A stretch of 64,000 nucleotides of DNA, from the NCBI RefSeq assembly GCF_036226665.1, contig NZ_CP109007.1:2520501-2584500 (forward strand), given 5' to 3'. Under the pieces are notes generated by a model, which made no database searches, was not told where the DNA came from, and saw only the letters and a program-made list of their open reading frames with translations. This DNA comes from Streptomyces sp. NBC_00691. GTDB lineage: Bacteria; Actinomycetota; Actinomycetes; Streptomycetales; Streptomycetaceae. Position numbers and translations under genes: made by a program. The stretch's first letter is position 1. Each line of letters begins with the position of its first letter. Shown one piece after another: positions 1 to 8,427 of this stretch.

Positions 1-19
1 CGCGTGCTGGGCCCGGCCG

Positions 20-1462
20 TCACGCGGGCGCGAACAGCACCTTCGCCGTCCCCGGATCCGCTTCCGCGAGCCTGACCCGCAGCCATTCCCCCAGGGGCAG
101 CCGGGACGCGCCGCCCTCGATGCGGGCGACGACCGCCGGGTCGTCCAGGTGGACGGTGCCGACGGCGGGTTCGCGTTCCTTGACGTCGATCACGTAGGCG
201 TCGAAGATCTCGCCGACCCGTTCCCGCAGCAGGGCCGCCTCGACGATGTCGACGCTCTCGCGTTCCACCGTGTTGGCGCGGCGCGAGCCGTCGGCCATCT
301 CGTCGGGGAGGGCGGGCAGGGCGGCCCGTACCCACTCGGGCGGTTCGTCGCCCGCCACCGCCGCGACGCACAGCTCGCCCGCGTACCGGTCGACGAGGCG
401 GCGCAGGGGCGCGGTGCAGTGGGTGTACTCGTCGGCGACGGCGGCGTGCAGGGCCGGGGTGGGGATGTGGCCGTCGGTGAAGACGGTGTACCCGGCTCCC
501 CGGAGCAGGGTGGTGCACTCCTGGAGGAAGGCGGCCTGGCGCGGGTCGGCGGGGTCGGCGGCGCGGACGACGTCGGCGTACGAGACGTGGTGCGGCCAGT
601 CGACGCCGAGGGCCTGTGCGGAGCGGCGCAGACGGGCGACGGCGCCGTCGGGGGCCGTGGGGAGGGTGCGCAGGATGCCGGTGCCGGCGGCGGTCATGAG
701 GTCGGCGGCGGCCATGCCGGTGAGCAGGGAGATCTGGGCGTTCCAGCCGTCGGCGGGGAACGGGGCGCGGTAGGCGAGGGAGTAGGTGTGGTCCTGCTCC
801 ACGATCTCCTGCTCGGGGACGTTGAGGGAGATCCCGCCGCGTTCGGCCTCGAGGGCCTCGCGGAGGCGGCCGACGGCGCGGAGGAGGGCCACCGGTTCCT
901 CGGCGGTGCCGGTGTCGATCTGCCGCTGGACGGTCGCGTAGTCGAGCTTGGCGCGGCTGCGGACGAGGGCGCGGCGGACGTCGGTGGCGACGCGGCGGCC
1001 TTCGGCGTCGAGGTCGATGCGCCAGAGGAGGGCGGGGCGGGGTTCGCCGGGGAGGAGGCTGGCGGCGCCCTCGGAGAGGACGGTGGGGTGGAGGGGGACC
1101 TTGCCGTCGGGGAAGTAGAGGGTGAGGACGCGCCGGTGGGCCTCGGCGTCGAGGGCGGAGCCGGGGGTGACGAAGGCGGCGACGTCGGCGATGGCGTAGT
1201 GGACGCGGTAGCCGCCGTCGGATCTGCGGGCCAGGTGCATGGCCTGGTCGAGGTCGGTGGAGGTCGGCGGGTCGACGGTGAAGAAGGGCAGGTCGGTGGC
1301 GTCGTACGCGGGGAGCCGGGGGGCTTTCGCGGCGGCCTCCGCCTCGGCGAGGACGGCGGGCGGGAAGTCCTCGGGGATCGCGAGCTCGGTACGGAGTGCG
1401 CGCAGGGCGGCCCGCAGCGGAGCCTCGGCTGCGCCGGTCACGTGAATGTGGCGGCGGGGCAT
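20..1462 (-). CDS. RNB-domain exoribonuclease (RNase II/R family, short actinobacterial form)
   Basis: 480-residue protein with a single RNB catalytic domain. It would degrade single-stranded RNA 3'-to-5' in the cytoplasm. The metal-binding motif lies at residues 61-75 (FTVDPPTSTDLDQAM), with Asp64, Asp70 and Asp72. The position of the fourth Asp of E. coli RNase II is Gln73. The cold-shock and C-terminal S1 domains of full-length RNase II/R are missing, so RNA selection must differ. I chose the ATG at 1460-1462 (MPRRHIHV) because the upstream in-frame stretch is low-complexity and reads into the promoter of the divergent yaaA. No strong ribosome-binding site is visible. The family call is firm; the substrate is unknown. 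Confidence 0.9.
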   Translation of the reverse strand: MPRRHIHVTGAAEAPLRAALRALRTELAIPEDFPPAVLAEAEAAAKAPRLPAYDATDLPFFTVDPPTSTDLDQAMHLARRSDGGYRVHYAIADVAAFVTPGSALDAEAHRRVLTLYFPDGKVPLHPTVLSEGAASLLPGEPRPALLWRIDLDAEGRRVATDVRRALVRSRAKLDYATVQRQIDTGTAEEPVALLRAVGRLREALEAERGGISLNVPEQEIVEQDHTYSLAYRAPFPADGWNAQISLLTGMAAADLMTAAGTGILRTLPTAPDGAVARLRRSAQALGVDWPHHVSYADVVRAADPADPRQAAFLQECTTLLRGAGYTVFTDGHIPTPALHAAVADEYTHCTAPLRRLVDRYAGELCVAAVAGDEPPEWVRAALPALPDEMADGSRRANTVERESVDIVEAALLRERVGEIFDAYVIDVKEREPAVGTVHLDDPAVVARIEGGASRLPLGEWLRVRLAEADPGTAKVLFAPA

Positions 1463-1631
1463 GGACCGAGCGTATGGGGCGGGGAGGGGTGCGGCACCTC
1501 GTGCGGAGGACCGGCGGTGCCTTCTCCGTGCGTGGACGCGTCCTCCGTCCGTACGGGACGGGGCGCCGCACCTCGTACGCTGGGTTCCTGGGGCCGCACC
1601 CCCATCCCCGTACGGACGAAGGAGAACCACC

Positions 1632-2399
1632 GTGCTCGTGCTGTTGCCGCCCTCCGAGGGCAAGGCCTCCTCGGGGCGCGGGGCGCCGCTCAAGCCGGAG
1701 TCGCTGTCCCTGCCGGGGCTCGCGGAGGCGCGGGCGGCGGTCCTGGACGAGCTGGTCGAGCTGTGCGCGGCCGACGAGGAGAAGGCGCGTGAGGTGCTGG
1801 GCCTGAGCGAGGGCCTGCGCGGCGAGGTCGCGAAGAACGTGGAGCTGCGGACGGCGGGCGCGCGGCCGGCCGGGGAGATCTACACGGGTGTGCTGTACGA
1901 CGCGCTGGGTCTGGCGACCCTGGACGCGGCGGCGAGGCGACGGGCCGGGAAGTCCCTGCTGGTCTTCTCCGGGCTGTGGGGCGCGGTGCGGGTGGGCGAC
2001 CGGATCCCGTCGTACCGCTGCTCGATGGGGGTCAAGCTGCCGGGGCTCGGGGCGCTGGGCGGGCACTGGCGGGGAGCGATGGCCTCCGTACTGCCCGAGG
2101 CGGCCGGGGACGGGCTCGTCCTGGACCTGCGCTCCTCGGCGTACGCGTCGGCGTGGAAGCCGAAGGGCGAGGTGGCGGCGCGGACGGCGACGGTGCGGGT
2201 GCTGCACGCGCCGACCCGGAAGGTGGTCAGCCACTTCAACAAGGCGACGAAGGGCCGGATCGTCCGGAGCCTGCTGGAGGCCGGGGCGACTCCGCGTTCG
2301 CCGGAGGAGCTGGTGGTGGCGCTGCGGGACCTGCGGTACGTGGTGGAGGAGACCGGGAAGCCGGGGGCGCTGGACGTGCTGGTGGACGAGATCCACTGA
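1632..2399 (+). CDS. yaaA: YaaA family peroxide-stress protein (DUF328)
   Basis: 255-residue YaaA/DUF328 protein. It opens with MLVLLPPSEGKA, the family's typical N-terminus, and carries the conserved SGLWGAVRVGDRIPSYRC block near residues 113-132 and a SHFNKATKG block near 199-207. In E. coli YaaA limits free intracellular iron under peroxide stress and the fold binds DNA; carry-over of that role here is inference. The start is GTG at 1632, preceded by GGAG at 1621. In-frame codons further upstream lie over the ribonuclease gene on the other strand. It is transcribed divergently from that ribonuclease and ends 73 bp before the aldolase gene. Confidence 0.9.
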   Translation: MLVLLPPSEGKASSGRGAPLKPESLSLPGLAEARAAVLDELVELCAADEEKAREVLGLSEGLRGEVAKNVELRTAGARPAGEIYTGVLYDALGLATLDAAARRRAGKSLLVFSGLWGAVRVGDRIPSYRCSMGVKLPGLGALGGHWRGAMASVLPEAAGDGLVLDLRSSAYASAWKPKGEVAARTATVRVLHAPTRKVVSHFNKATKGRIVRSLLEAGATPRSPEELVVALRDLRYVVEETGKPGALDVLVDEIH

Positions 2400-2472
2400 C
2401 CCCACCGACCACTCGTTGCACCCTACGCAACGCTCGTTGCGCATGACGCTCGCCGTGGGCAGGATGAAACCC

Positions 2473-3129
2473 ATGACGAGCGTGTTCGACCTTGCCCCGG
2501 AAGCCTCTCCCGTACCGGTCGTCCCGGTGGTCGTGATCGAGGACGCCGCCGACGCCGTGCCACTGGCCCGCGCCCTGGTGGCCGGCGGGCTGCCGCTCGT
2601 CGAGGTCACCCTGCGCACCCCGGCCGCGCTCGACGCCGTCCGGGCGATCGCGGCCGAGGTGCCGGGCGCGGTCGTCGGCGCGGGGACGGTCGTCTCGGCG
2701 GCCGGGGTCGCGGACGCGGTCGGCGCCGGGGCGCGTTTCCTGGTCAGCCCCGGGTGGACGGAGCGGCTGCTCGGCGCGATGCGCGACTCGGGACTTCCCT
2801 TCCTCCCCGGTGTGTCGACGACCTCGGAGGTCGTGGCCCTGCTCGAACAGGGCGTGGAGGACATGAAGTTCTTCCCGGCCGAGGCGGCGGGCGGCGTCCC
2901 GTACCTGAGGTCGCTCGCGGGCCCGCTCCCCCGGGCCCGGTTCTGCCCGACGGGCGGCGTCTCGCTCGCCTCGGCCCCCGCCTACCTCGCCCTCCCCAAC
3001 GTCGGCTGCGTCGGCGGTACCTGGATGCTGCCGCCGGACGCCCTCGCGGCCCGTGACTGGGCGCGGGTGGAGACGCTGGCGCGCGAGGCGGCGGCGCTGC
3101 GGGGACCCGTCAGCGTCCGGTCGCGGTGA
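2473..3129 (+). CDS. eda: KDPG/KHG aldolase (2-dehydro-3-deoxy-phosphogluconate aldolase)
   Basis: 218-residue class I aldolase of the KDPG/KHG family, which cleaves 2-keto-3-deoxy-6-phosphogluconate to pyruvate and glyceraldehyde-3-phosphate. The general base sits in VEVTLRTP (Glu44). The Schiff-base lysine is Lys132 in MKFFPAEAAGG, the diagnostic family motif. The ATG at 2473 has AGGA eight bases upstream; in-frame ATGs at 2464 and 2443 are less well placed. No edd or other Entner-Doudoroff gene is in the window, so the physiological substrate could be another 2-keto-3-deoxy sugar acid. The 3' end overlaps the convergent acetyltransferase by 20 bp. Confidence 0.92.
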   Translation: MTSVFDLAPEASPVPVVPVVVIEDAADAVPLARALVAGGLPLVEVTLRTPAALDAVRAIAAEVPGAVVGAGTVVSAAGVADAVGAGARFLVSPGWTERLLGAMRDSGLPFLPGVSTTSEVVALLEQGVEDMKFFPAEAAGGVPYLRSLAGPLPRARFCPTGGVSLASAPAYLALPNVGCVGGTWMLPPDALAARDWARVETLAREAAALRGPVSVRSR

Positions 3130-3916
3130 ACTCCACGCCCAGGTGGTCGGTCACCGGGCGGTAGCCGAGCCGCTGGTAGAGAGCGTTGCTGGTGGGGTTG
3201 GAGAGGTCCGTGAAGAGCAGGACCTGAGAGGCGCCCGCACCGGCGGCGACCCGGCTGACGGCCTCGGTGGCGCCCGCCGCGTAGCCGTGGCCGCGCTCGG
3301 CGGGCGGGGTGTAGACGAGGTGGACACGGGCCTGTCCCTGGATCGTGCGGGAGACGGCGGCCATCGAGACCGCGCGGCCCTCGGGCGTCTCCCAGAGGAC
3401 GAGGCGGCCCTCGGAGATCCGCTCCGTGACGAAGCCGGTGTAGTCCTCGGCGGGCTCGTCACCGATGGCCGTCGCGAACTCCCTCGTCCAGGCCGCGACG
3501 AGCGGGACGTCGGCCTCGCCGGCCACCCGGTGCCGGCCGGCCGGGACCGGGTCGGGCGGGGTCGGCTCGCCGAGCCGGAAGAGCCGCATCCGGACGACGG
3601 GCCTCCAGGGCCGGCCCGAGGCCTTCGCGTACGCCTCCACCGCGGCCGTCTCGCCACGGACCTCCGTCGGCTCCTCCCCCGCCCGGACGGCGAGCGCGAG
3701 GGCCGCCTCCTCCGTCGTCGCGCCGAGGTGGAGGGCCCCGGAGGGGGAGACCGTGAGGACCCCGGTGACCCGGCCGTCGGGCTCCGCCCACCAGCCGAGC
3801 CGGTCCGCCCCGTCCATGAGGGTCAGCACCGCGGTGTTGCGCGCCGGCTCGGCGGCGAGGTGCGTCCCGGCCGCGGCACGGAAGGCGGCGGGGTGCTCGG
3901 TGAAGTGCCAGGTCAT
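3110..3916 (-). CDS. GNAT family N-acetyltransferase
   Basis: 268-residue two-part acetyltransferase. The C-terminal GNAT fold (about residues 125-260) has the acetyl-CoA loop in PPAERGHGYAAGATEAVS and the closing segment SNALYQRLGYRPV. The N-terminal half looks like a degenerate second GNAT-like domain, common in actinobacterial members. The acceptor is unknown. It starts (ATG) 11 bp after the RNase H/phosphatase gene on the same strand, so it is probably the last gene of the Nif3-led operon. The 3' end overlaps the aldolase gene. Confidence 0.85.
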   Translation of the reverse strand: MTWHFTEHPAAFRAAAGTHLAAEPARNTAVLTLMDGADRLGWWAEPDGRVTGVLTVSPSGALHLGATTEEAALALAVRAGEEPTEVRGETAAVEAYAKASGRPWRPVVRMRLFRLGEPTPPDPVPAGRHRVAGEADVPLVAAWTREFATAIGDEPAEDYTGFVTERISEGRLVLWETPEGRAVSMAAVSRTIQGQARVHLVYTPPAERGHGYAAGATEAVSRVAAGAGASQVLLFTDLSNPTSNALYQRLGYRPVTDHLGVEFTATGR

Positions 3917-3927
3917 GACGGGAGGGC

Positions 3928-5349
3928 TCAGCGGAGGTGGGAGGTGTCGTTGAGGAGCCGTACGGACGCGTTGCCGTCGGCGTAGTAGGCGACCGCCGAG
4001 ATCGATGCCGCCGACAGCTCCATCCGGAACAGCGACTCCGGCGGGGCGCCGAGCGCGAGCCGGATCAGGGTCTTGATGGGCGTGACGTGGGTGACCAGGA
4101 GGACGGTCCGGCCCGCGTAGGCGGCGGTGAGCCGGTCCCGGGTCGCGGCGACGCGCCGGGCGACCGTCGCGAAGCTCTCGCCTCCGCCGGTGGGCGCGGC
4201 CTTCGGCGAGGCGAGCCAGGCGTCGAGGTCCTCGGGGTGACGTTCCCGCACCTCGCCGAACGTCAGCCCCTCCCAGGCCCCGAAGTCGGTCTCGCGCAGC
4301 CCCTGCTCGACGCGGACGTCCAGCCCGAGGCGGGCGGCGACGGCACCCGCGGTCTGGCGGCAGCGGGTCAGCGGCGAACTGACGATCTCCTGGATGGTCC
4401 CGCGCGCGGCAAGGGCCTCCGCGACGGCCTCGGCCTGCCGGAGACCGGCCGCCGAGAGCTCGGGATCGGTCCCCCCGCTGCCGGAGAAACGCTTCTCGGG
4501 AGTGAGCGCGGTCTCGCCGTGCCGGAGGAGCACGAAGGTGGCGGGCGCGCTCATGTCGGGCCCGGCGGACCAGCCTTGGCCGGGAGCGGCGGGCGCGGCG
4601 GAGCCCGCCTGCGCCTCGAAGTCTCCCGAGGCCGGGGCTCCGAGGGCCTCATCGGCGGCGAACAGTCCGTCGTCCTCGGCCGCCGGGTGCGCGACCGTGC
4701 CGGGCCAGGCGCCCGAACCCGTCCCCGTACGACCCGGAACGGGGTCGCCTGCCGCGCCCGCGCCCGTCGTCGATCCCGCACCCGTCGCCAGCGCGGCGCG
4801 GGCGCGCGCCGCGCCCGCCGTCGCGTCGCCGGGCGGCCCCGACGGCGCCGGGGGGAGCGTCGCGGCGTTGCGGGCGGCCGCGGTGTCCAGGGCGGCCGTC
4901 GAGTCGGACGGCTCCCACTGGCGGCCGCGCTTGCCCGCGTCCATCGCCTCGTTCGCGAGCCGGTCCGCGTGCTTGTTGCGTTCGCGCGGGATCCACTCGT
5001 AGCGGACCCGGCCCGCCGGGAAGACCCGGCCCGCCTCGGCCGCGAGCGGCTTCATGTCCGGGTGCTTGATCTTCCAGCGGCCGGACATCTGCTCGACGAC
5101 CAGCTTGGAGTCCATCCGGACGTGGACGGTGGCGTCGGGGAACAGCGACCGCGCCGCCTTGAGGCCCGCCACCAGGCCCTTGTACTCGGCGACGTTGTTC
5201 GTCGCCACGCCGATGTACTCGGCGGCCTCCGCGAGTGTCTCGCCCGTCACCGGGTCCAGGACCACGGCGCCGTACCCGGCGGGCCCCGGGTTGCCCCGGG
5301 AACCGCCGTCCGCCTCGACGATCACCTCACGAGAGGACGACGACGTCAT
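3928..5349 (-). CDS. Bifunctional RNase H / histidine phosphatase (CobC-like)
   Basis: 473 residues in two domains. Residues 1-140 are type I RNase H with catalytic Asp14, Glu55, Asp80 and Asp129, which cuts RNA in RNA:DNA hybrids. Residues about 140-270 are an Ala/Gly/Pro-rich low-complexity linker. Residues 270-473 are a histidine phosphatase with the phosphohistidine motif RHGET (His277) and a second His in VLLVTHVTP. The same fusion occurs in Mycobacterium tuberculosis (Rv2228c), whose phosphatase half resembles the cobalamin enzyme CobC (alpha-ribazole phosphatase). The ATG overlaps the TAA of the upstream zinc-ribbon gene by one base, indicating translational coupling. The phosphatase substrate cannot be read from sequence. 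Confidence 0.92.
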   Translation of the reverse strand: MTSSSSREVIVEADGGSRGNPGPAGYGAVVLDPVTGETLAEAAEYIGVATNNVAEYKGLVAGLKAARSLFPDATVHVRMDSKLVVEQMSGRWKIKHPDMKPLAAEAGRVFPAGRVRYEWIPRERNKHADRLANEAMDAGKRGRQWEPSDSTAALDTAAARNAATLPPAPSGPPGDATAGAARARAALATGAGSTTGAGAAGDPVPGRTGTGSGAWPGTVAHPAAEDDGLFAADEALGAPASGDFEAQAGSAAPAAPGQGWSAGPDMSAPATFVLLRHGETALTPEKRFSGSGGTDPELSAAGLRQAEAVAEALAARGTIQEIVSSPLTRCRQTAGAVAARLGLDVRVEQGLRETDFGAWEGLTFGEVRERHPEDLDAWLASPKAAPTGGGESFATVARRVAATRDRLTAAYAGRTVLLVTHVTPIKTLIRLALGAPPESLFRMELSAASISAVAYYADGNASVRLLNDTSHLR

Positions 5350-6092
5350 TACAGGCCGGACTCCGACGTGCGGACGAGGATGCGGCGGCAGTTCTCGCAG
5401 CGCAGGACCTCGTCCTTGGCGGCGGCCCGCACCTCGTTGACCTCGGTGATGTTGAGCTCGATGTGGCAGCCCTCGCACTTGCGCTGGTACAGCCGGGCCG
5501 CGCCGACGCCGCCCTGCTGGACGCGCAGCTTCTCGTACAGCTTGAGGAGGTCCGCCGGGACGGTGCCCGCGACGAGCTCGCGCTCCTTCTCCACGGACGC
5601 CTCCTCGGCGGCGAGCTCGCCCTCGGCGGCGTCGCGGCGGGCGGTCGCGTCGTCGGTCTTGGCCTGGACGGAGGCGACCCGCTCGTTCAGCTCGGCGAGG
5701 CGCTCCTGCGCGGACTCGCGGCGCTCCATGACCTCGAGGACGATCTCCTCCAGGTCGCCCTGTCGCTTGGCGAGCGAGACGATCTCGCGCTGGAGGTTCT
5801 CCAGGTCCTTCGGGGAGGACACGGCGCCCGAGTCGAGGCGCTGCTGGTCGCGCGTGGCCCGCTGGCGGACCTGGTCGACGTCCTGCTCGGCCTTGGTCTG
5901 CTCACGGCCGCAGTCGCTCTCCTCGGTCTGCGCGGCGACGAGCAGGTCACGCAGCTGGGTGAGGTCCTTGGTCAGCGACTCGATCTCGGCGTGCTCGGGC
6001 AGCGACCGGCGCTTGTGCGCGAGCTGCTGGAGGCGGACGTCCAGGGCCTGGACGTCGAGGAGGCGGATCTGGTCGGCGGGCGCGGCGTTCAG
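5349..6092 (-). CDS. Zinc-ribbon coiled-coil protein (C4-type, Rv2229c-like)
   Basis: 247-residue protein with a long alpha-helical coiled coil (about residues 10-190) and a C-terminal four-cysteine zinc ribbon (KCEGC ... RCENC). Homologues lie between Nif3-like and RNase H genes in many actinobacteria. A general nucleic-acid or RNA-polymerase-associated role has been proposed, but function is not established. I place the start at a CTG (6090-6092, then NAAPADQ). It overlaps the TGA of the preceding Nif3-like gene as CTGA, the same geometry as the ATGA and GTGA couplings elsewhere here. Upstream residues in this frame lie inside the Nif3 gene and are not conserved-looking. Confidence 0.85.
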   Translation of the reverse strand: MNAAPADQIRLLDVQALDVRLQQLAHKRRSLPEHAEIESLTKDLTQLRDLLVAAQTEESDCGREQTKAEQDVDQVRQRATRDQQRLDSGAVSSPKDLENLQREIVSLAKRQGDLEEIVLEVMERRESAQERLAELNERVASVQAKTDDATARRDAAEGELAAEEASVEKERELVAGTVPADLLKLYEKLRVQQGGVGAARLYQRKCEGCHIELNITEVNEVRAAAKDEVLRCENCRRILVRTSESGL

Positions 6093-6907
6093 TTGGGGGC
6101 TCCAGGGGAGGTGTGGTGGGAGGACCAGGGGTCGGTGACCGTCTTCGAGACGTGGACGCGGAGGTCCCAGCCATGGCGGTCGGAAATCTCGTCGAGCTGG
6201 GCGGCGGCCTGCTCGCACCAGGGCCATTCGGTGGCCCAGTGGGCGGCGTCGACGAGGCCCAGAGGCGTCTGCTGGGTCGCCTCGGAGACGGGGTGGTGGC
6301 GCAGGTCCGCGGTGAGGAAGGCGTCCACTCCGGCGGCCCGTACGGCGTCGAAGAGGCTGTCTCCGGAGCCGCCGCTGACGGCGACGCGGCGCACGGTCAT
6401 GCCGGGGTCGCCCGCGACCCGGATGCCCTGCGCGGTGGCGGGCAGCCGCTTCGCCGCGCGGGCGGCGAACTCGGCGAGGGTCTCGGGGTGGTCGAGCTCG
6501 CAGATCCGGCCGAGGTTGTTCTCGGGCACGAGGGGGCCGGTGACCCGGAGGTCGAGCGCGCCGGCGAGGGCGTCGGAGACGCCGGGGTCGGCGGTGTCGG
6601 CGTTGGTGTGCGCCACGTGGAGGGCGATGTCGTGCTTGATGAGGCGGTGCACGACGCGGCCCTTGAAGTGGCCGGCCGCGACGGTCGTCGTCCCGCGCAG
6701 ATAGAGCGGGTGGTGGGTGACGATCAGGTCGGCGCCGAGGGCGATCGCCTCGTCGGCGATCTCCTGGACCGGGTCGACGGCGAAGAGGACGCGTGCGACC
6801 TCTGCGTCGGGGTCACCGCAGACGGTGCCGACGGCGTCCCACGACTCGGCCCGCTCTGGTGGCCAGAGGGCGTCGAGCGCGGCGATGACTTCAGACAGGC
6901 GGGGCAC
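6089..6907 (-). CDS. Nif3-like dinuclear metal centre hexameric protein
   Basis: 272-residue NIF3/DUF34 protein, a toroidal homohexamer that binds two divalent metals per subunit. Visible metal-site motifs are THHPLYLRG (about residues 65-73) and, near the C-terminus, DAAHWATEW, the usual HxxxE pair. It may act as a metal-dependent hydrolase or GTP cyclohydrolase-like enzyme; the true reaction is unsettled. The start is GTG at 6905-6907. It heads a tightly packed four-gene operon (Nif3, zinc ribbon, RNase H/phosphatase, GNAT), so the products probably share expression if not function. Confidence 0.9.
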   Translation of the reverse strand: MPRLSEVIAALDALWPPERAESWDAVGTVCGDPDAEVARVLFAVDPVQEIADEAIALGADLIVTHHPLYLRGTTTVAAGHFKGRVVHRLIKHDIALHVAHTNADTADPGVSDALAGALDLRVTGPLVPENNLGRICELDHPETLAEFAARAAKRLPATAQGIRVAGDPGMTVRRVAVSGGSGDSLFDAVRAAGVDAFLTADLRHHPVSEATQQTPLGLVDAAHWATEWPWCEQAAAQLDEISDRHGWDLRVHVSKTVTDPWSSHHTSPGAPN

Positions 6908-7062
6908 GAGGAAAGGCTACCTGGCTCGCCTTCACGGCTGATACCGCAGCCGTGACGGTACGGACCGGGGGGCGCCCCCCGGTCCGTACCGTCGGCCGGC
7001 GTCGGGGGCGTCGGGGGCATCGGGGGGCGTTCGTCCACCGTCCGCTCGGCGCGGTGGCCCCG

Positions 7063-8097
7063 CTACTTGACGAGGTAGCCGCGCAGGTCGTCGAGGACCA
7101 GGTCCGCCGCCGTCACGCCGAGGCCCAGGTACCAGGTCTCGTCCGGGACGTCCTCGGCCTGGCCGGCCTTGACGGCCTTGAGGTTCTTCCAGAGCGGGTT
7201 GGCCTGGGCGGTGTCCTTCTTGGTGGCCTTGGCCTCGCCGTACACGCCGGTGAAGATCCAGTCGCCGTCGGCCTCGTCGATCTTCTCCGGGCTGATCTCC
7301 GCCGCGAGCTCGTCGATCTGCTGGTTCTCGGGCCGCGGCAGGCCGGTGTCCTCGAGGATCGTGCCGATGAAGGAGGCCTTCGCGTACAGGCGGATCTTGC
7401 CGGGGAGGTAGCGGACCATCGAGACGGTGGGCTTGTCCGGGCCGATGTCCGTGCCCAGCCGCCTCGCCTTGGTCTCGTACGCGGCGAGCTTCTCCTTCGC
7501 CTGGGCGGTCCTGTCGAGCGCGGCGGCGTTGAGGAGGTAGTTCTCCTTCCAGGTGAAGCCCGGGCGGATGGAGAACACGGTCGGCGCGATCTTCGACAGC
7601 TCGTCGTACTTGTCCGCGGCGCGCAGCTGGCTGCCGAGGATCAGGTCGGGCTGGAGGTTGGCGATGGCCTCCAGGTTGAGGTTGTTGATCGTGCCGACGG
7701 ACTTCGGGGTGCCGGCGCCCTTGGCGAGGTAGGCCGGGATGCCGTCGTCGCCTTCCGCGGGGGCGTAGCCGACGGGCTGGATGCCGAGGGAGACGACGTT
7801 GTCGAACTCGCCGACGTCGAGGACGACGACCCGCTTCGGGGCGGCGGGCAGCTCGGTCCTGCCGAGGGCGTGGGTCAGGGTGCGGGGGAACTGGCCGGCC
7901 TTGGCGTCCGTGCCCATGGCCGCGGTCTTCGCGGCGGCGTCGCCGAAGTCCTTGCCTCCGGTGGCCACGTCCTTCTTCTTGGTCGTGTCCTCCTTCTTGG
8001 AGGCGTCGGATCCTCCGTCGCCTCCTCCGCAGGCCGCGAGCGAGAGCGCGGCGGCGAGGGCGACGACGGCGGCGGTGCCGCGGCGGCGGAGGGACAT
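7063..8097 (-). CDS. Iron-siderophore ABC transporter substrate-binding lipoprotein
   Basis: 344-residue lipoprotein with signal sequence MSLRRRGTAAVVALAAALS and lipobox LAAC (about residues 20-23), then a Lys/Asp-rich tether and a periplasmic-binding fold of the FecB/FepB class (residues 75-344). It would capture ferric siderophores outside the membrane and deliver them to a permease encoded elsewhere; no permease or ATPase gene is adjacent. The ATG at 8097 has AGGAG nearby. Regulation by iron is directly suggested by a DmdR/IdeR-type iron box about 170 bp upstream. Confidence 0.92.
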   Translation of the reverse strand: MSLRRRGTAAVVALAAALSLAACGGGDGGSDASKKEDTTKKKDVATGGKDFGDAAAKTAAMGTDAKAGQFPRTLTHALGRTELPAAPKRVVVLDVGEFDNVVSLGIQPVGYAPAEGDDGIPAYLAKGAGTPKSVGTINNLNLEAIANLQPDLILGSQLRAADKYDELSKIAPTVFSIRPGFTWKENYLLNAAALDRTAQAKEKLAAYETKARRLGTDIGPDKPTVSMVRYLPGKIRLYAKASFIGTILEDTGLPRPENQQIDELAAEISPEKIDEADGDWIFTGVYGEAKATKKDTAQANPLWKNLKAVKAGQAEDVPDETWYLGLGVTAADLVLDDLRGYLVK

Positions 8098-8265
8098 GAG
8101 AAGGCTCCTGTACGTGTCCTGGCGGGGAGACGGGCGTGACCGTGCCGGGGGCGTGGGGGCTCTCCGTCCGGGCGATCCGCCGGACGTCGCGGAGCTCCGT
8201 CCCGGGCGACCGGACGGAGTCGTGGGTCCCGTCCGGAGCACGCCGGGCGGAGCCACAGCCTCCGT

Positions 8266-8284
8266 TTAGGTTCGCCTTACCTTA
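8266..8284 (-). promoter_or_regulatory. Iron box (DmdR/IdeR-type operator)
   Basis: The 19-mer TTAGGTTCGCCTTACCTTA matches the actinobacterial DtxR-family consensus TTAGGTTAGGCTCACCTAA at 15 of 19 positions. It lies in the promoter region of the siderophore-binding lipoprotein gene on the minus strand. In streptomycetes DmdR1 binds such boxes when loaded with Fe2+ and represses transcription. Confidence 0.82.
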
Positions 8285-8427
8285 CTCATCACGGGCAACT
8301 CCAGCACACCCGCCCCCCACCCCTCAGCCGAACCGCCGCACAGCCACCCTTATGTGTGAAGTGACCCTGCTCGTGTTGTTCGGCTGGAAGTGCGAAAACT
8401 AGCTTCATGGCCGGAGGTGACGAGTCG

